From Lolium rigidum (lineage: Eukaryota; Streptophyta; Magnoliopsida; Poales; Poaceae): 64,000 nucleotides of DNA. Below the pieces are notes generated by a model. It worked only from the letters and a program-made list of their open reading frames with translations, was not told the origin of the DNA and made no database searches. A program made the position numbers and the translations under genes. The stretch spans positions 280,424,715 through 280,488,714 of the forward strand of contig NC_061510.1 in NCBI RefSeq assembly GCF_022539505.1, read 5' to 3'. This document shows, in pieces, positions 10,904 to 23,658 of the stretch (the first letter of the stretch is position 1; every line of letters begins with the position of its first letter).

Positions 10904-11737
10904 CAAGGTTTTAAATAGCGCGCAATTTCGCCGGTTTTAGCGCGCAATAGCGGATTTGGACCCTCCACGCTACATTTGACAGAAAATGCTCGCTACAGTG
11001 CTAAACACGAAATAACACGCTAAATCGTGCTAAATCGCGCTAAAACACATAACAGGTAGCGACGCTAAAATGTTTGGCCGCAGAAAATAAAGGTCCAAAA
11101 CTGCAGGCCAACCCATCAGCCCAAAAGTCCAATTTCCCCACCGAAGCTAAATACCTAAAGCACATATACGTACGGCAAAACCTAGCCTAAATCCTAGTTT
11201 AGCAGTTCCCCACGGAAGCGACAGCGACGGCTGCCTCTTCCAGCGTGATGTCGGTGTCCGTTGCTTCCTCCCACAGGGTGCCGTCAGCTACTTCCTCTGG
11301 CTCGGATGTCGGAGACACCGTAGGCAAATCACCCACTAGGTTAGAGCTGATTAGAACATCCTCCTCATCCTGATTTGTAGATGCGTAGATGTATTGAACT
11401 ATTGATCTGTAGATGAGTAGATTGGTAGTGTACAAGCTATCCTCCGAGTTGTAGATGAAGACATGCATTCTTCTTCCGATTCTGAATGAGTGCTTTCACC
11501 TCTTTGTTTCCTGGTTTGCTCTTAAATCATAATGTTAGTATGTCTTAAAAAAATGTTGTCTTTAATTTGGTCTTGAGAATCTACTTTGAATGATCTGGTT
11601 ATGCAATTAGTCTGCTGGATAAGATTTTAGTTGCCGAAATCCTTAACATTTGCATGTCTTTTTATAAAACGTTATTTTATACATAGCGTTTGGAGAAGGT
11701 CCTCGCTAAATAAAATAGCGCGCTATTTAAAACCTTG
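10904..11737. mobile_element. hAT-type element (834 bp), complete, with 8-bp target duplication
   Basis: Terminal inverted repeats CAAGGTTTTAAATAGCGCGC (left) and its near-complement at 11718-11737. The flanks show a perfect 8-bp duplication, GCTGGAAC, at 10896-10903 and 11738-11745. An 8-bp duplication with these ends is diagnostic of the hAT superfamily. Subterminal DNA is full of CGCTAAA/TAGCGCG repeats. An 89-codon minus-strand frame (11199-11468) is acidic and could be a remnant of a transposase end, but no catalytic motif is visible. Confidence 0.9.
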
Positions 11738-12413
11738 GCTGGAACTGATGGCAGATGATTTGGTGCAGATGACGGGCGTGCAACCGACGCGGATGTGGTT
11801 GCCGGCTCACACAGCCATGAGTCCATGGCCACACACGATTCTCAAAGCCATGCATGCATCAAAACAACATGAAAGAATCTGTTCTAAATTGATTGTAGAA
11901 TAGTAAATGCGATGAGAGAGAGAGAGATGAATTTTGTTTAGACCCATCAGTCACGGGCTGGTATGCGTGTAACCCTTGATCGCATGCCTGGCCGCTTTCT
12001 GATCCATCTATATGACAGCAATCAGCGGTCTGGCCGCAAGATCCATGCAAGTATCGGTGTTCAGGTTTGACCCGATTCCTTGCCCTCACGTGTAGCAGTG
12101 ATCCATCAGATTCCCGACGGCGGCGGCGATCCATGCATGAGGTCAGAGCATTAGTACGTAAACAATAATTTTCAAGCAGAAAGATTTGACGGAAACGGAA
12201 GATTAGAAAACCGATCTACGGCATGCAGCTTTTATCCAGCGATTTCCTCAAAGTCTGCCGTCGTCGTGTAGCCGCGGACGAGTGAAAGCACGATCGTGGA
12301 TCCCCGAGCGGGGACCAAATTCTCACCTCGATCTTCATACGGATCCCACCCGGATTAGGCGAATAGATGAGTAGGGTCACGCCGCAGCTCGGAGGACTGA
12401 TGCCCCGGCCCAT

Positions 12414-12431
12414 GTCCCACGGTGGGCGCCA
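12414..12431 (-). promoter_or_regulatory. Gypsy primer binding site
   Basis: The minus strand reads TGGCGCCCACCGTGGGAC, starting with TGG as expected for pairing with a tRNA 3' CCA end. Related sites are typical of Tat-type gypsy elements. Only about 70 bp of the adjoining LTR remains to its right. Confidence 0.5.
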
Positions 12432-12499
12432 CTATCATGGATACGGCAGGTGCTATAGGGCGCAGCACTTCGTTGATGCGGGAGTAAGAAGACATAGCT

Positions 12500-15400
12500 A
12501 TCTGGAATTAAGACTTATATCTAGGTTCTAGGGTTTGCTCTGGAATTCACTAAGTAAGGAATGGTTGGTTCTTAACAAGATGGTTTATAATTCTTTAGTG
12601 TTTGCAGGGTTTAGTTGGATATGTATGGGTGATATATAAAATACTGGACATGGTTGCTATTAGGGTGGTTCACAATATTTTGATACTAAGCATGGATAGT
12701 TAAGGAGGATGACTTGGAGAATAGGAACTAGGGTTTATATTTAGGTGGTCCTACTTGGATCATTTAGGTCCTATTGATATGCATACCTTGAATACCAATT
12801 TATTAGTAACAAGGTTTATATATTTCATGTGAACCGGGATATGTGTTGAGTTACTAATTATGGATCTATATGTGAGAAGAAAGTATCATGATCACATTTC
12901 ATAACCTAGGTTTTAGGTTTAGAAGCAAGTTAGGGTTCACATAAAATAGTAGAGTTAGGGTTTTTAATAGAATTTAGGGTTTTAGGATTCTCACATGAAA
13001 TGATAAGGTTATGGTTTTATTCAATATGGAATTACGGATTCCTATTTGTGATAAAGTTCTTAAGTTAATAACTTGATTCTAAAGTTGAAGTTATTAATAA
13101 CTTTGAAATGAAAATAATAGTGGACTTGGCATTTTATTATTTTTAGAATATTAATATTTAAGATAAATATTAGATAGGGTTTAAATCCCACTAATAAGGA
13201 TTTAATAATATAATTATAAAAGAAAGTTAGTTTTAGTGTTTTCTTTATTTACTTAATGGTTTTTATTTAATTTAGAAGGTTTTCCTAATTATTGAATTTT
13301 AATTGAATATTGAATAAAAGAAAAGGCTTAAATAATAAAGGTTAAATAATTAAATTTTTATTTAAAAATAAAAATTTCGTATTATATTTTTATTGGATAG
13401 AGTTTATTTTTTATGAGAATTTTGATATCTTATTTATATTTTTATGAATAGAAATGAATTTTATTTATTCTTGCAAAGTTTCAGCAATTTATGAAATTTG
13501 AATTAAATGGAAATAATACTACTGGTACCCTATCTAGTGTTACCCACGGTCACTGACCAGTGGGCTAATGGTCCACGTCAGATGCCACGCGGGCATGGAC
13601 TAAGTCCAAATCGACGACGTGGCAATGGAGCTCACCGCCGGCGGCCAGACGGGGACGACTCCGACGATTTCGGGCTCGCGCTAAGGGCTAACTTGTTCCA
13701 TTCGAACCACGTCGCAAGGAATCTAACGGGACAAACGCCGCCTCCTAATGGTCGTCGGAGCTTCTCTGACGGTGATGCCGAGCGGCAGCGCTCGTAGGCT
13801 AACAGCACGGGCACGACTGAGGGCAAAATAAAGGGAGCTAAGGGTTCTTGAGCACCAGCAGCTCACCCTGGTTACGATGGACACGAGGGCGAGGTCGACG
13901 GAGGTCTGGATCGCCGGGATTAATGGCTCCGGCCGTCGGAGAGACGAGGTCGCCGACGATGCTACGGGACGCTCCGGCTCAATTCCTTGGGCAGGAGGAG
14001 CAAGTCGATGATGCTGATGACGATGGTGGCCACGACGGTGCTTGGGGAGGCGAGGAACGGCGGCGACGAAAATCGGCCGGGAAGCTAGGGTTTCGGGGTT
14101 TGCAGAGATGAAGCAGAGAGAGGAGAAACTGAGGGGCTAAGGTTCCAGGCGGTGGCGCGGCGGTCCTTATAGACGATTTGAGGGGCGGCGCGCATCTTGG
14201 CGCGGACGGTGGCCGTGGTGCCTCCACCGAGTTTCTTGCTCGAACAGAGGTAGGGGATGAACTCCCCCCCCCCCCTCGCGTGGAAATAACACTAAGCGTT
14301 ATTTGGGTTGGGCCAACTGGTGGGCCGAGGTGCTGGGCTGCATGCTGGGCTGAATCGGTCAGGTGAGGCTCCTCTCCTTTATTTCTTTTATTTATTTTAT
14401 GTTTTATATTTTCTATTTGAATCTGATTTGAATTCTCTTTTGTTTTTGCAGGTCTTTTACCTATTTCAATTTGACTGAACTAAATGAAAATGTGTGAGTA
14501 ACATTGTTGGTTTATGAAGTTGTATATGTGTATTAAGACATATACAAATTAACAGTATTTGATTGAGGATAGATTATTTCACATATATTTGATATTATAT
14601 TTCAATTATAAAAGGTTCTAATTTATTTTCCAAATGATCTTACTAATTATCTAGTGATGGTTATGGTTTTATATGGTATTGCTTTGCAAGAAATATTCTG
14701 CAAAGTAAATCATATGATGTGATTTCTTATTTAAGAGTGTGATCTAGTGGCATGATTTCATGTGCCTAAATATTTCTAAGGACTTGGAGATTACCAATGA
14801 TATTCAAATGACATTGGTGGAATATTTGAATGGGTGGTATTGGATTCTTAGAGGTTTTATTATTGCTCCCATAAGAAGATATATTTTCTTAGAACTAGGG
14901 TTTGAATACATTCCAGTTCTTACTTACTTGTTTCAGAAGCTGGAGTAAAATATAATAAGTGTTTGGTTAAATATCATGGTTTGAAAGATAGATTTTTAAT
15001 ACTAGGATTGATCAACTAATTATTGTACTAGTACTTGAGTTTAGGATATGGTCTTAATTAGAGTTTACATGTGATCACCAAGTGATGCACAAGTTAAGGT
15101 TTAGGCATAGGTTCTATGTGGATGTTGATACCATGTTAAGTTGACTAGGGTTTGGTCTTCCTCACCACTCATAGGATGGTTCCATCAAGGATCACTTAGG
15201 TTGATATAGATGCTGAACTATACAAAGGGTTGTTACTATTCAGTTGTTTCTCTAATTAAAATATTAGAAATGGTTTAGGTTTGCTAGTAGTATTCCTATG
15301 ATTTTATGTGAGGGTTGATGTCTGCTTATCATATTAGAATTTTACTTATCCTCACATATCTCTAAAGCATGATCATGTATTAGACATGATCAACTTATTC

Positions 15401-16930
15401 TTAATGGCTTCTACTTCAAGTTCTTAAGGTTTATGATCATTACCCAATGGTGATGATCATGCATGGTATGGGCTTCCTAAAGTATCACTAGAAGTATTTG
15501 GATATGGTTATACCAATTACCCCTCTCACTCCACAAGAACTTGGATTATAATCTATGGTTCTACTCAAGGAATAATGATGTGATTATCTAAATATGTGGT
15601 CTGCCTAAGAATTCTACCATGCTATCTTCTGTAGCTTGTTCTTCGGGAAATCTGATAAACCTTCTTCTTGTGGTATGCCTCCACCTCCTAGTGGTCCTAT
15701 CTAAAGCATGGAGTGGCCCAACTCTTTGGTTTGCTTGTATCATGGTATAAGATGATGAAGTGGATGAGGTATAGGGTTCCTTTTATAGGCTTGGGCATGC
15801 TCTAGTATCATGACACATAGGTGGGTGACTCTTGTTTTGATTTCATGAGTAAGGTGCTTGGTTGTCATGCTCTCATCCATAGCAATCCTTTAAGCATGAG
15901 GTGGCATAGCTTAGGATTCAAGCTATGTAGATATTTTCATCCTATGTGGCATGGGTATTATCCTCTCATGTGATTTGTTTTTGGATAGCCAAGTGCTTTT
16001 GTTACTAAATATCTTGTGAATGATTTTATGCTTGTGGTGAGTCACTATATCATATGTGATTGTATTTATATTATAATTGGAATCAAAATATCAAAGATAA
16101 GGATTATACCCCAATTTTGAATGGTGATGTTTGATTTCACCAAGGCATGATCATATGAGTTTCAAAATACTCAAAGTTAATTTTATTCAAATAATTTGAA
16201 CTATAATTCGTAATGTAAACGAATTTAGTTTTGTAATATTCTATATATTTAATAAGTTATGATTTAAATAAGAATATGTGGCTTTTATGCCATTTAGACC
16301 CTGGGTTTTACCATATTTGGTAATAAGTTTAGAATTGAACTAGGTTTAACACAAAGGTAATTTCTTAACTTTTAAGTGTTAATAACTTAGAGTTTGATTC
16401 TTATATATCTGATGATTATACGCCTCTCACATCTCTAGGGTTTAATGATAAGCTTGTGTTGGTGTTGAGTTCAAGAGTTTAGTTCAAGAAATACCATGAG
16501 GTTCATGGTAGGGATATTTATTTAGTAAAAAGGTTATGGAAAAGATAAGTAAGGAATGATTTCTCACTTCTCTCTATTGTTTGGTTTGTTGTTGAATATA
16601 TCCATATATTATGACAAGGAATATCATCTTATGATCTTTTAGAAGATCAAGTAATAGGTCCTTGCTTAATGTTGTGTTGGTTTTAGTTCCATTTGATTTA
16701 ATCCTTAGATTAAATCATCTCTACCCAAAACAAAATTTTAGCAAAGGTCATATTGAGGTTGATAGCACTTAACTTGATGATCTACTTCAATTCCATCAAC
16801 TCAAGTGAAACTTCAGTTACTGTGACATGTTTTATTTGAAAGCGCGAAATTTTCCCGGATTTTCTATACATTAATGCAATGCACACATCTGTTTCCTCTA
16901 TTTTTGTAACCCTAAATGCTAGGATGTTAC
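12500..16930 (-). mobile_element. Probable very long LTR (about 4.4 kb), minus orientation
   Basis: A non-coding, AT-rich block with a GC-rich core (13560-14330). On the minus strand it begins TGTAACATCCTAGC (right edge 16930), a start common in gypsy Tekay/Del-type LTRs, some of which exceed 3 kb. In the core, the minus strand has CTATAAGGAC (about 14166-14175) followed by a leader-like stretch with repeated CTCT, consistent with an LTR promoter. No ORF of note. The left edge is uncertain because no second terminus or target duplication was found. Confidence 0.4.
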
Positions 16931-19900
16931 ATTATGTCAGCAAATAAATTTCCAGTTATGTCAGCAAGCCAGTAACATGGAAGCTTCAAAAGTTTTCCTT
17001 GTATCTTCTTCATGTGAAGTGATAAATGTAAACCGAATCATTGCTCCTGCATTATAGTAAACTGACGGATGAACATGGTGAAAGGTAATATACTGAGGGA
17101 TGAATTTGGATAAAGAGCAAAAATTTCCACCGACACAAATAGGAATACATCTCAACAAAAACTGTGTTCATGCCTGCAACATTTGACCTCTTCTTCTGGA
17201 CAGGGTGTTTCTGAACCTGGTACATATGCACCTTTTATTTGAAATGCATTTTAAACATATCTTAAAATGTCAAAAAATTCAAAAAAAAAGTCGCGTGTAT
17301 ATCTTTACATGTTACATGCTCACAAAGTTGCTTCAACAAAAACTAACATGTTTTGTGCTCCATGTAAAAAAGACAAATTTTGGTGCTAAAAAAATATCGG
17401 TTTTATCTGAAACTTTACATGCACACATAGAACATGTTCCCTACATACGAAAAAAAATCGTAAGTCTTTTTTTTAATATGTTTTCTACATATCAGGTGCA
17501 TATATGCTGATATGCACCCAGGATCAGTTTCGGTTTTCCATCTTCTATCATTCCATCCGAGCATATGTGTTGTGTAGTCACAGAAATTCTGAACGTTTAG
17601 TAAACCACAGACGTGATACTCCTGAAATTTTGCAAGCTGACGCCTTCACCACTGCCATCATGAACATAAAAATCATGGTACTTTCTGAAACTGAATTATA
17701 CAAATTATACTGTAGAACTGGAATTTTACTTCTTACATGCCAACACAGTTGCTTCCATCAATTTCCTTTCTTTCCTAAATATTGCAGTGACATTTGAGTC
17801 TTAATATGTAAAGAGCTGAATAGGATTGTCTTGTTAAGTTATCATTTACAACATTAGGAATTAAGGTTGCAAGGAACGAAAATGCAAAGAGTCCAACGCA
17901 TGGAATCCAGTTTCAAGAACAGAAAGTTCTCAAATAAACAGTGCAGTACTGCCTTCTTTAGACTTTTCATGAACCAACATTGCATATATTTCGAATCTTA
18001 TTATAGAAAAAAATTGAATCCCAGCCCTTCATGATTCCAATCAAGACGCTTTGCGGGTGGCTGATGGTGGCAGATGATGATACTTTCCCAGAAAATGCAC
18101 GCTAGAATCCAGAGCATGTTTCCGGTCCACTCCATCCAATGGTGTCATAGAATGAAACTTGGGGAAACTTCAACTTGTGGCACATCACTCAATTGGTGGC
18201 AGCGGCGTGATGGTTGTGCAGCTTGAAAAACATATGTAGTTTATGTTCTTGCTGCTTGTATAAGAAAAGGAAAGAAATATGCTAGACTTGGATGTATGCA
18301 TGTATGGTGTCTGAGATATCAAAGAAATTTGAAATATGGTGTCAGTTTATGTGGGGATTTCCTTTACGATAGCCAGTTCTACTTGTAGTGAGCTCTTCTT
18401 TTTATCTGTACTAGACGATACCCTGCACGTTGCAGCGGCAGTCTTTGCTGCATAATAGAATTTATTAAACCGTCAGTTAGAAATAAATGGCAACCAATAG
18501 AGGAGTTCTGTAAAATTGCATTTGAAAATGCTATGTTTGGCAAAAGATCAAGCTGATATATGATTCCCAAATGTCGTGTATAAATTCATGTTTCCCTTGA
18601 TTAGTACAATAAAAGAAAATCAAGAAATACATCATGTTAGACCGATAATCCAGTTGCTGTCCATTCTTCATTTGTTCAAGACATGACCATATTGCGAATA
18701 AACAGAACAGCCAAGTGTCTGCTCCATCTGAAAGTAAAACACATCCAATCCAAAATAAGTAAAATACCTAAGTGCCTTGTGCAAGCAGGTAGCAGACCAA
18801 GTGTAAAACAGCAATTCTACCAACAAAGTAAGACACCTTGCGCATAACCTATGAAAAAATGATGCTATATCAGACATCACGTGCATAATCCATACAGTGA
18901 TACGTAGAAGCGAGAAAATGAGTATATTTTAACAACTGAACATTACTTCTGAAGTAAAAAAAAATCAGAATTCTTTAACATTTAAAAATATGTTTTCTTA
19001 TAGCAGGAGCATATGCACCCCATATCAAAATTGGATTTCCGCAAATAAATAATGCAAAATTATTAATATTGCAAGAAAATACTTCATGAGTTACAATCGG
19101 TCAAATAAACCATTTCATTAACCCGATTAAATCATTGCTTGATACAGTTGACAGGACATTACTGTGTAGAGATAGGAGACTTAACCTAGATGACAAAAGA
19201 TAGTACACCCATTTGATCAAACATTGGATAGGCAATCTAACTAGCTTCGATCGATAGTGTTGGCAAAAGTATTTGAAGTTCCCTCGGCAGAAGTAAACAT
19301 GCGTCAGAGTGATGCCCAGCACAAGCTCCACTGGTCTGTAGCATATATATCAAGAGGAAACCAGCATATAAAATGTTCATGATTTGTCATAATAGAAATA
19401 ACAAAGAAATTGTCTGTTGGGAAGTGCAAACTTGTATAACCTGTTGGAGGTCGCAAATTTCAAATTTGTATACTATAACTCACCTGGATATGGCATAGCT
19501 ACCTGAAAATTGAGAGAAAGGGCCTGAATGAATACAAATTGATAGGAAAGTACAAAGGATTAATGGAAGAGGAAACAAAGACTGTGGCTACGTACCACCA
19601 ACATAAATCTAGGTTTAGGTTCAGGGAAAGAGGGGATTACCTGTTGAAGATAAAACATCCTGATTGTCAGTTTGACAGACAGTTGATGAGCATCACGCCA
19701 TTATAAATCAGTAGTATTGCTGAAAAAGCAAGAGAAAAAAAAATATATACTAGAAATCAACCAAACAATTATGTTGGCTAAAGATAAAAATTACACTTTG
19801 TAATCGACATATCTTGTAACCCCAGATCCAAGTGCGATCAGAAGCAAGCATACATAATTCATGCATACGTTGGAGAAAAGAAATAGTCTATACTCTATAC

Positions 19901-21708
19901 CACCATTGCAACAAAAGAGGTGCCGGACAGGGAAGCAGCAAGGTTGAAACGGCAGTGGAAGAGCACCGAGACATCAAGGATAGAGGGATATGTTGCTGCA
20001 AGGGGAGAAAAGAGGACGTGGTAGGTGAGGGGAGAAGAAGATATGCAGGGGAGGGTAAAAGAAGGATTGGGAGGAATATAAAAATTAAAAGGGGGAGATG
20101 AGAAGACTCAGTTTGGCCTCCATCGGTTGTTAGATAGAAATAATGGAGAAGAGGAAGAAATGTGGAAAGTGAATCTCCAAAGCCTGAGAAGACGCACTAT
20201 GGTTTTAATGTTGCCGGACACTCCAAATCGTCTTGGGCTAGCGAAAAATCTTGAATGTACATCGGCATTTGAAAGGACAAAAGTAATCGTGCTGATGTGG
20301 CATGCTTGCATGTTGAGGAAAATACTCTTAGTGGGTTGCTCTCATTTAGATATTATAGATTATAGATGACAGTTCTGAACGAAGCATTCACCATCAGCAC
20401 ACAAGAAAAAGGCTCAAATATGGTGATGGGTCATGCATTTTTGTCAAAAGTAGTTCCCCTTTCCGGGAAATAACTAATCTATCATTAACAATGACTTCCG
20501 TCGGGCCACACCAAATACGGATATTCCAAGACATTAAGAAAACAGAAGTTTAAGACATTTTTGTCAAAAGCTGGATATGGATATGGATATGGCAAACTGT
20601 GTTCCAAGCATGTCAAATTAAACAATTCTAAATTGTAACTATAAGAAGTTCAAGACATTGACGATATTACAAACCAACTTTCTACGGTACTCATATGAAA
20701 CTACTCGTAGCTGTCTCTACCGATGGGGCCTCGATATACTAGGCCATGATAACAAATGTTTGTCAAAACAACTCTGGATATCAATGTACATGAAAATTTA
20801 CGCTGAAAACGCATTTCTTGAAGCTGGATGCGGCGTCCCCTCCCTGTGGAAGTGTGATTTGATCTCCAATGCCACATTGAGCACAGGAGGACCAAGGAAT
20901 TAATGGAGAAGGTAAAGGTCACAACTTGGATTCTTGGAACCCTTCCTCTGGCAGAGCAGTCGCCACGAGAATTAAGAGGGTGAAATAAAGAAACAGAGAG
21001 GAATGCACACGGCACATGCATGAGACAAAGACATTCTCGTCAAGCAAATCCATTGATTACTTCTCCTCTATCACCCGCAGTGGTGTTCGTGCTGTGCGGA
21101 CTGAAGCGGTATCTTGCACCGGTGAATTATTTGTCATACCTTTACCTACATTGTGAGGAAACCTAGTTGAATTTTCATTGAAGTAAAGCAGAAAGAAATC
21201 GTACAAGAAATACTCTTCTCACATGTATGCAGCAAGCTCCACTAGTGCAACTGACAGCATCATAGTCTGTACGACTTCACAAGAGCTCGTATATCCACTA
21301 GCGCAACATAGCATCAGCATCCTAAAATATCCTCTCTTGCAGGACCCGTTTGCCCCAACATAACTTTTTCTTTAAACTAAAAGTAAAACCACCCTTTGCA
21401 TACATTGAAGATCACTAAGAATAATAATGCTAAATGCATTCATCTGAAGGAAAGTGACAATTTAACAGATATTACAATATCTCAGGTGGCTGGAACAACC
21501 AAACAACAAAAGAATGTATTAGTATTATACCACTTCTTGTGGAAGATTCTATAAGTATGCCTTTTCCAACTGCCATCAGAAGAAATTAAATTATCCCCAA
21601 AAGTGCAACCAGGCATGTTAGGCTATTTGGTCTTCATAGAATTTCACAATCTTGTGATTCTGACAAACCGCAAGATGGACTCAGTGGTCTTCACATGCAA
21701 TGTATTTA
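16931..21708. other. Intergenic or 3' non-coding region downstream of the PPR gene
   Basis: AT-rich DNA with only short chance reading frames. It may include 3' UTR exons and introns of the PPR gene, which commonly has spliced 3' UTRs, but no splice structure can be proven. It contains a MITE-like repeat at about 17203-17525 and a fragment of the same family near 18965-19030. Confidence 0.5.
17203..17525. repeat. MITE-like repeat ending in ATATGCACC motifs
   Basis: Left end has CCTGGTACATATGCACC; right end, read in reverse complement, has CCTGGGTGCATATC and ATATGCACC. The inner sequence is AT-rich with A-runs. A related piece (GGAGCATATGCACCCC) is at 18990-19020. The termini are imperfect and no target duplication was found, so the superfamily is undetermined. 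Confidence 0.35.
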
Positions 21709-23658
21709 CTAAACTAAATCCATTAAATTTTGATACTTTGCAGGGAGCAATTTCATGCCCTCGCAATATTTCCCATTAGTTGAGAAGAGAGACAACATCA
21801 ATGAAGTAGTTGAAGCTTCAAGTGAGATGCTCTTCCCATCAACTTTAGACAAATAATCTCCAGCCTTCATGATCTCACCTCTTTCCAATAATATTCTGAT
21901 GATATCGTTTAAGAGACGAGAGTCGGGAGCACAACCACTCTTCTCCATTGATAAAAAGATATTGCCAGCTTCTTCCACTGATCCTTCTTTTAGAAGATTT
22001 TGTATCACTATGCTGTAAGTAGAAGCATTAGGTGCCAACCCACTAGTCGATATTCTAGCAAACAAACCATTAGCTTCTTCACTTCTCCGAACCTTGTACA
22101 TTGCATCGATCATGATATTGAGTGTTATAATATCAAACTTCACATTCATTGCACATAATTTCTGGAACAACTCTATCGCTTCACCAGTGTAATTATTTCT
22201 GCAAAGTCCTCCAAGAATTATATTGTATGTGGAAATGCTGACTGTTATTACATTTTGGACCATCTCATGGAACATTTTCATTGCAGCATCAGTGCTCCCA
22301 GCATGAAATAATCCATCCATTATGGTGCAATATGCAACGGTGTCAGGTTTAATTCTCTTACGCGGCATTTCTCTGAATAGAGCCAAACCATCATCGACCC
22401 TTCCCTTTTTTATAAAGCCATTTACAAGTGTAGTATATGTAACAACATCAGGCTCAACACCAGCTGATACCATGGCATCAAGCACTCTAAGTGCTTCATC
22501 CATCTTGCCAACTAAGCAATATCCGTCAACTAGTGAATTAAATGTAATGACATTAGGCCTCTCACCTATGTGTATAACCAAGTTGAAGATTTGGTGTGCA
22601 TCCACGACCTTTCCTTCCTTGCATAAATAGTTTATTACTGAACTGAAGAACACAATGTCAGGACGAGGAATTCCTTTGTTCATCATTTCAGAGAGCAACT
22701 CTTTAGCTTTAACCAAGTCACCATGTATACAACAACCCTGAATTAGGCACCAATAAACAGGTTTGTTGGGCTGTACTCCCATAGCAAACATCTCATCAAA
22801 TTTTTCCACAGCATCGGCAAGCCTACCCACTCTACAAAGTGCAGATACTACAGTTGAATAGCTGACTACACCCGGACTCACTCCTTGTCCCCGCATTTCA
22901 TGAAACAGATCGCAGGCCTTTCCAATCTCGCCCTCCTTACAGAAGCCATGGATGACCATGCTATATGCCACCACGTCAGGGAAGCATCCGCCTCCTTCTT
23001 TGGACACCGTCCGGAGCAGGTCGAGTGCCCTCTGGCTTGTGCTATCTTCACATAAGCTCTTAATGATTGTGTTGTATGAGGTGGCATCAGCCACGCAGCC
23101 GAGCTCAGCCATCCTATGAAGCAGCACGTTGACAGCCTCATCCGTCCGTTTTGCGTAGCAGAGGCACTTGAGGAAGGTGTTGGCGACGATCTGGTTTGTC
23201 TCCACGCCCGCCTTGAGGATACGCCCGAAGAGGGAAAGCCCTAGGTCCGGGTGCCCCATGCGGCAGCAAGAAACCATGAGGATGCCATAGGTGTGGACTG
23301 TGAGAGGTGCCACCTGCGGGACAGCTTCTTCTCGGCAGATGCGGTTGAAGAGGGAGAGGACGAGGGCGTTACCATCTCTGCTGTTGGAACGAGAGGACGT
23401 AGGACAGACAAGGGCAGCAAGGAAGCCGTTGAGGTAGTGGCCTGGGACCGGGGTGGCCTGCCGCAGCAATTCGTCGAACAGGTAGTGTGCATCTTCTCGG
23501 CTGAGCGTCCCGGCTCTGGCGCGCTGTGTGGCCGCGGCGAAGGCGGCGTGGGGAGACCAGGGGCGTGAGCGCCGGGAGCTGGAGGTGGAGGAGGAGAAGC
23601 GGTGGCCGCTGCGGAGGAGGCTGCGGGACATCGGCGTGGCGGAGTAGAGGCGTGGCAT
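21709..23658 (-). CDS. P-class pentatricopeptide repeat protein, probably mitochondrial (Rf1-like)
   Basis: Single-exon gene of 649 residues. PPR proteins bind organellar RNA in a modular way, one base per repeat, and affect its cleavage, stability or translation. Residues 1-50 are rich in Arg, Ser and Ala with no acidic residues, as in a mitochondrial presequence. About 14 canonical 35-residue repeats follow, from roughly residue 115 to 620 (for example PDVVTYTTLVNGFIKKGRVD), with no E, DYW or SMR domain, hence P class. The repeat style resembles grass fertility-restorer-like proteins, but family membership does not show a restorer role. The start is the first ATG before the presequence; the frame is intact. 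Confidence 0.93.
   Translation of the reverse strand: MPRLYSATPMSRSLLRSGHRFSSSTSSSRRSRPWSPHAAFAAATQRARAGTLSREDAHYLFDELLRQATPVPGHYLNGFLAALVCPTSSRSNSRDGNALVLSLFNRICREEAVPQVAPLTVHTYGILMVSCCRMGHPDLGLSLFGRILKAGVETNQIVANTFLKCLCYAKRTDEAVNVLLHRMAELGCVADATSYNTIIKSLCEDSTSQRALDLLRTVSKEGGGCFPDVVAYSMVIHGFCKEGEIGKACDLFHEMRGQGVSPGVVSYSTVVSALCRVGRLADAVEKFDEMFAMGVQPNKPVYWCLIQGCCIHGDLVKAKELLSEMMNKGIPRPDIVFFSSVINYLCKEGKVVDAHQIFNLVIHIGERPNVITFNSLVDGYCLVGKMDEALRVLDAMVSAGVEPDVVTYTTLVNGFIKKGRVDDGLALFREMPRKRIKPDTVAYCTIMDGLFHAGSTDAAMKMFHEMVQNVITVSISTYNIILGGLCRNNYTGEAIELFQKLCAMNVKFDIITLNIMIDAMYKVRRSEEANGLFARISTSGLAPNASTYSIVIQNLLKEGSVEEAGNIFLSMEKSGCAPDSRLLNDIIRILLERGEIMKAGDYLSKVDGKSISLEASTTSLMLSLFSTNGKYCEGMKLLPAKYQNLMDLV

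Larger units (their letters stand above)
8108..12500 (-). mobile_element. Decayed gypsy-type internal region (minus strand)
   Basis: Sequence between the Sirevirus LTR and a long LTR-like block. A primer-binding-site-like motif (TGGCGCCCACCGTGGGAC on the minus strand, 12414-12431) is followed outward by only about 70 bp of LTR-like sequence to roughly 12500, so the host element appears to run leftward on the minus strand. No gag or pol domain is recognisable, which suggests a non-autonomous or badly decayed element. It holds the 65-bp minisatellite and a complete hAT insertion. Confidence 0.45.

Noticed and set aside
11199..11468. 89-codon minus-strand frame inside the hAT element as a gene
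   Set aside because: No transposase motif; low-complexity acidic composition; kept only as a note in the hAT entry.
13507..14366. Several GC-rich frames of 60-96 codons
   Set aside because: Overlapping on both strands, no domains, and situated in an LTR-like promoter region.
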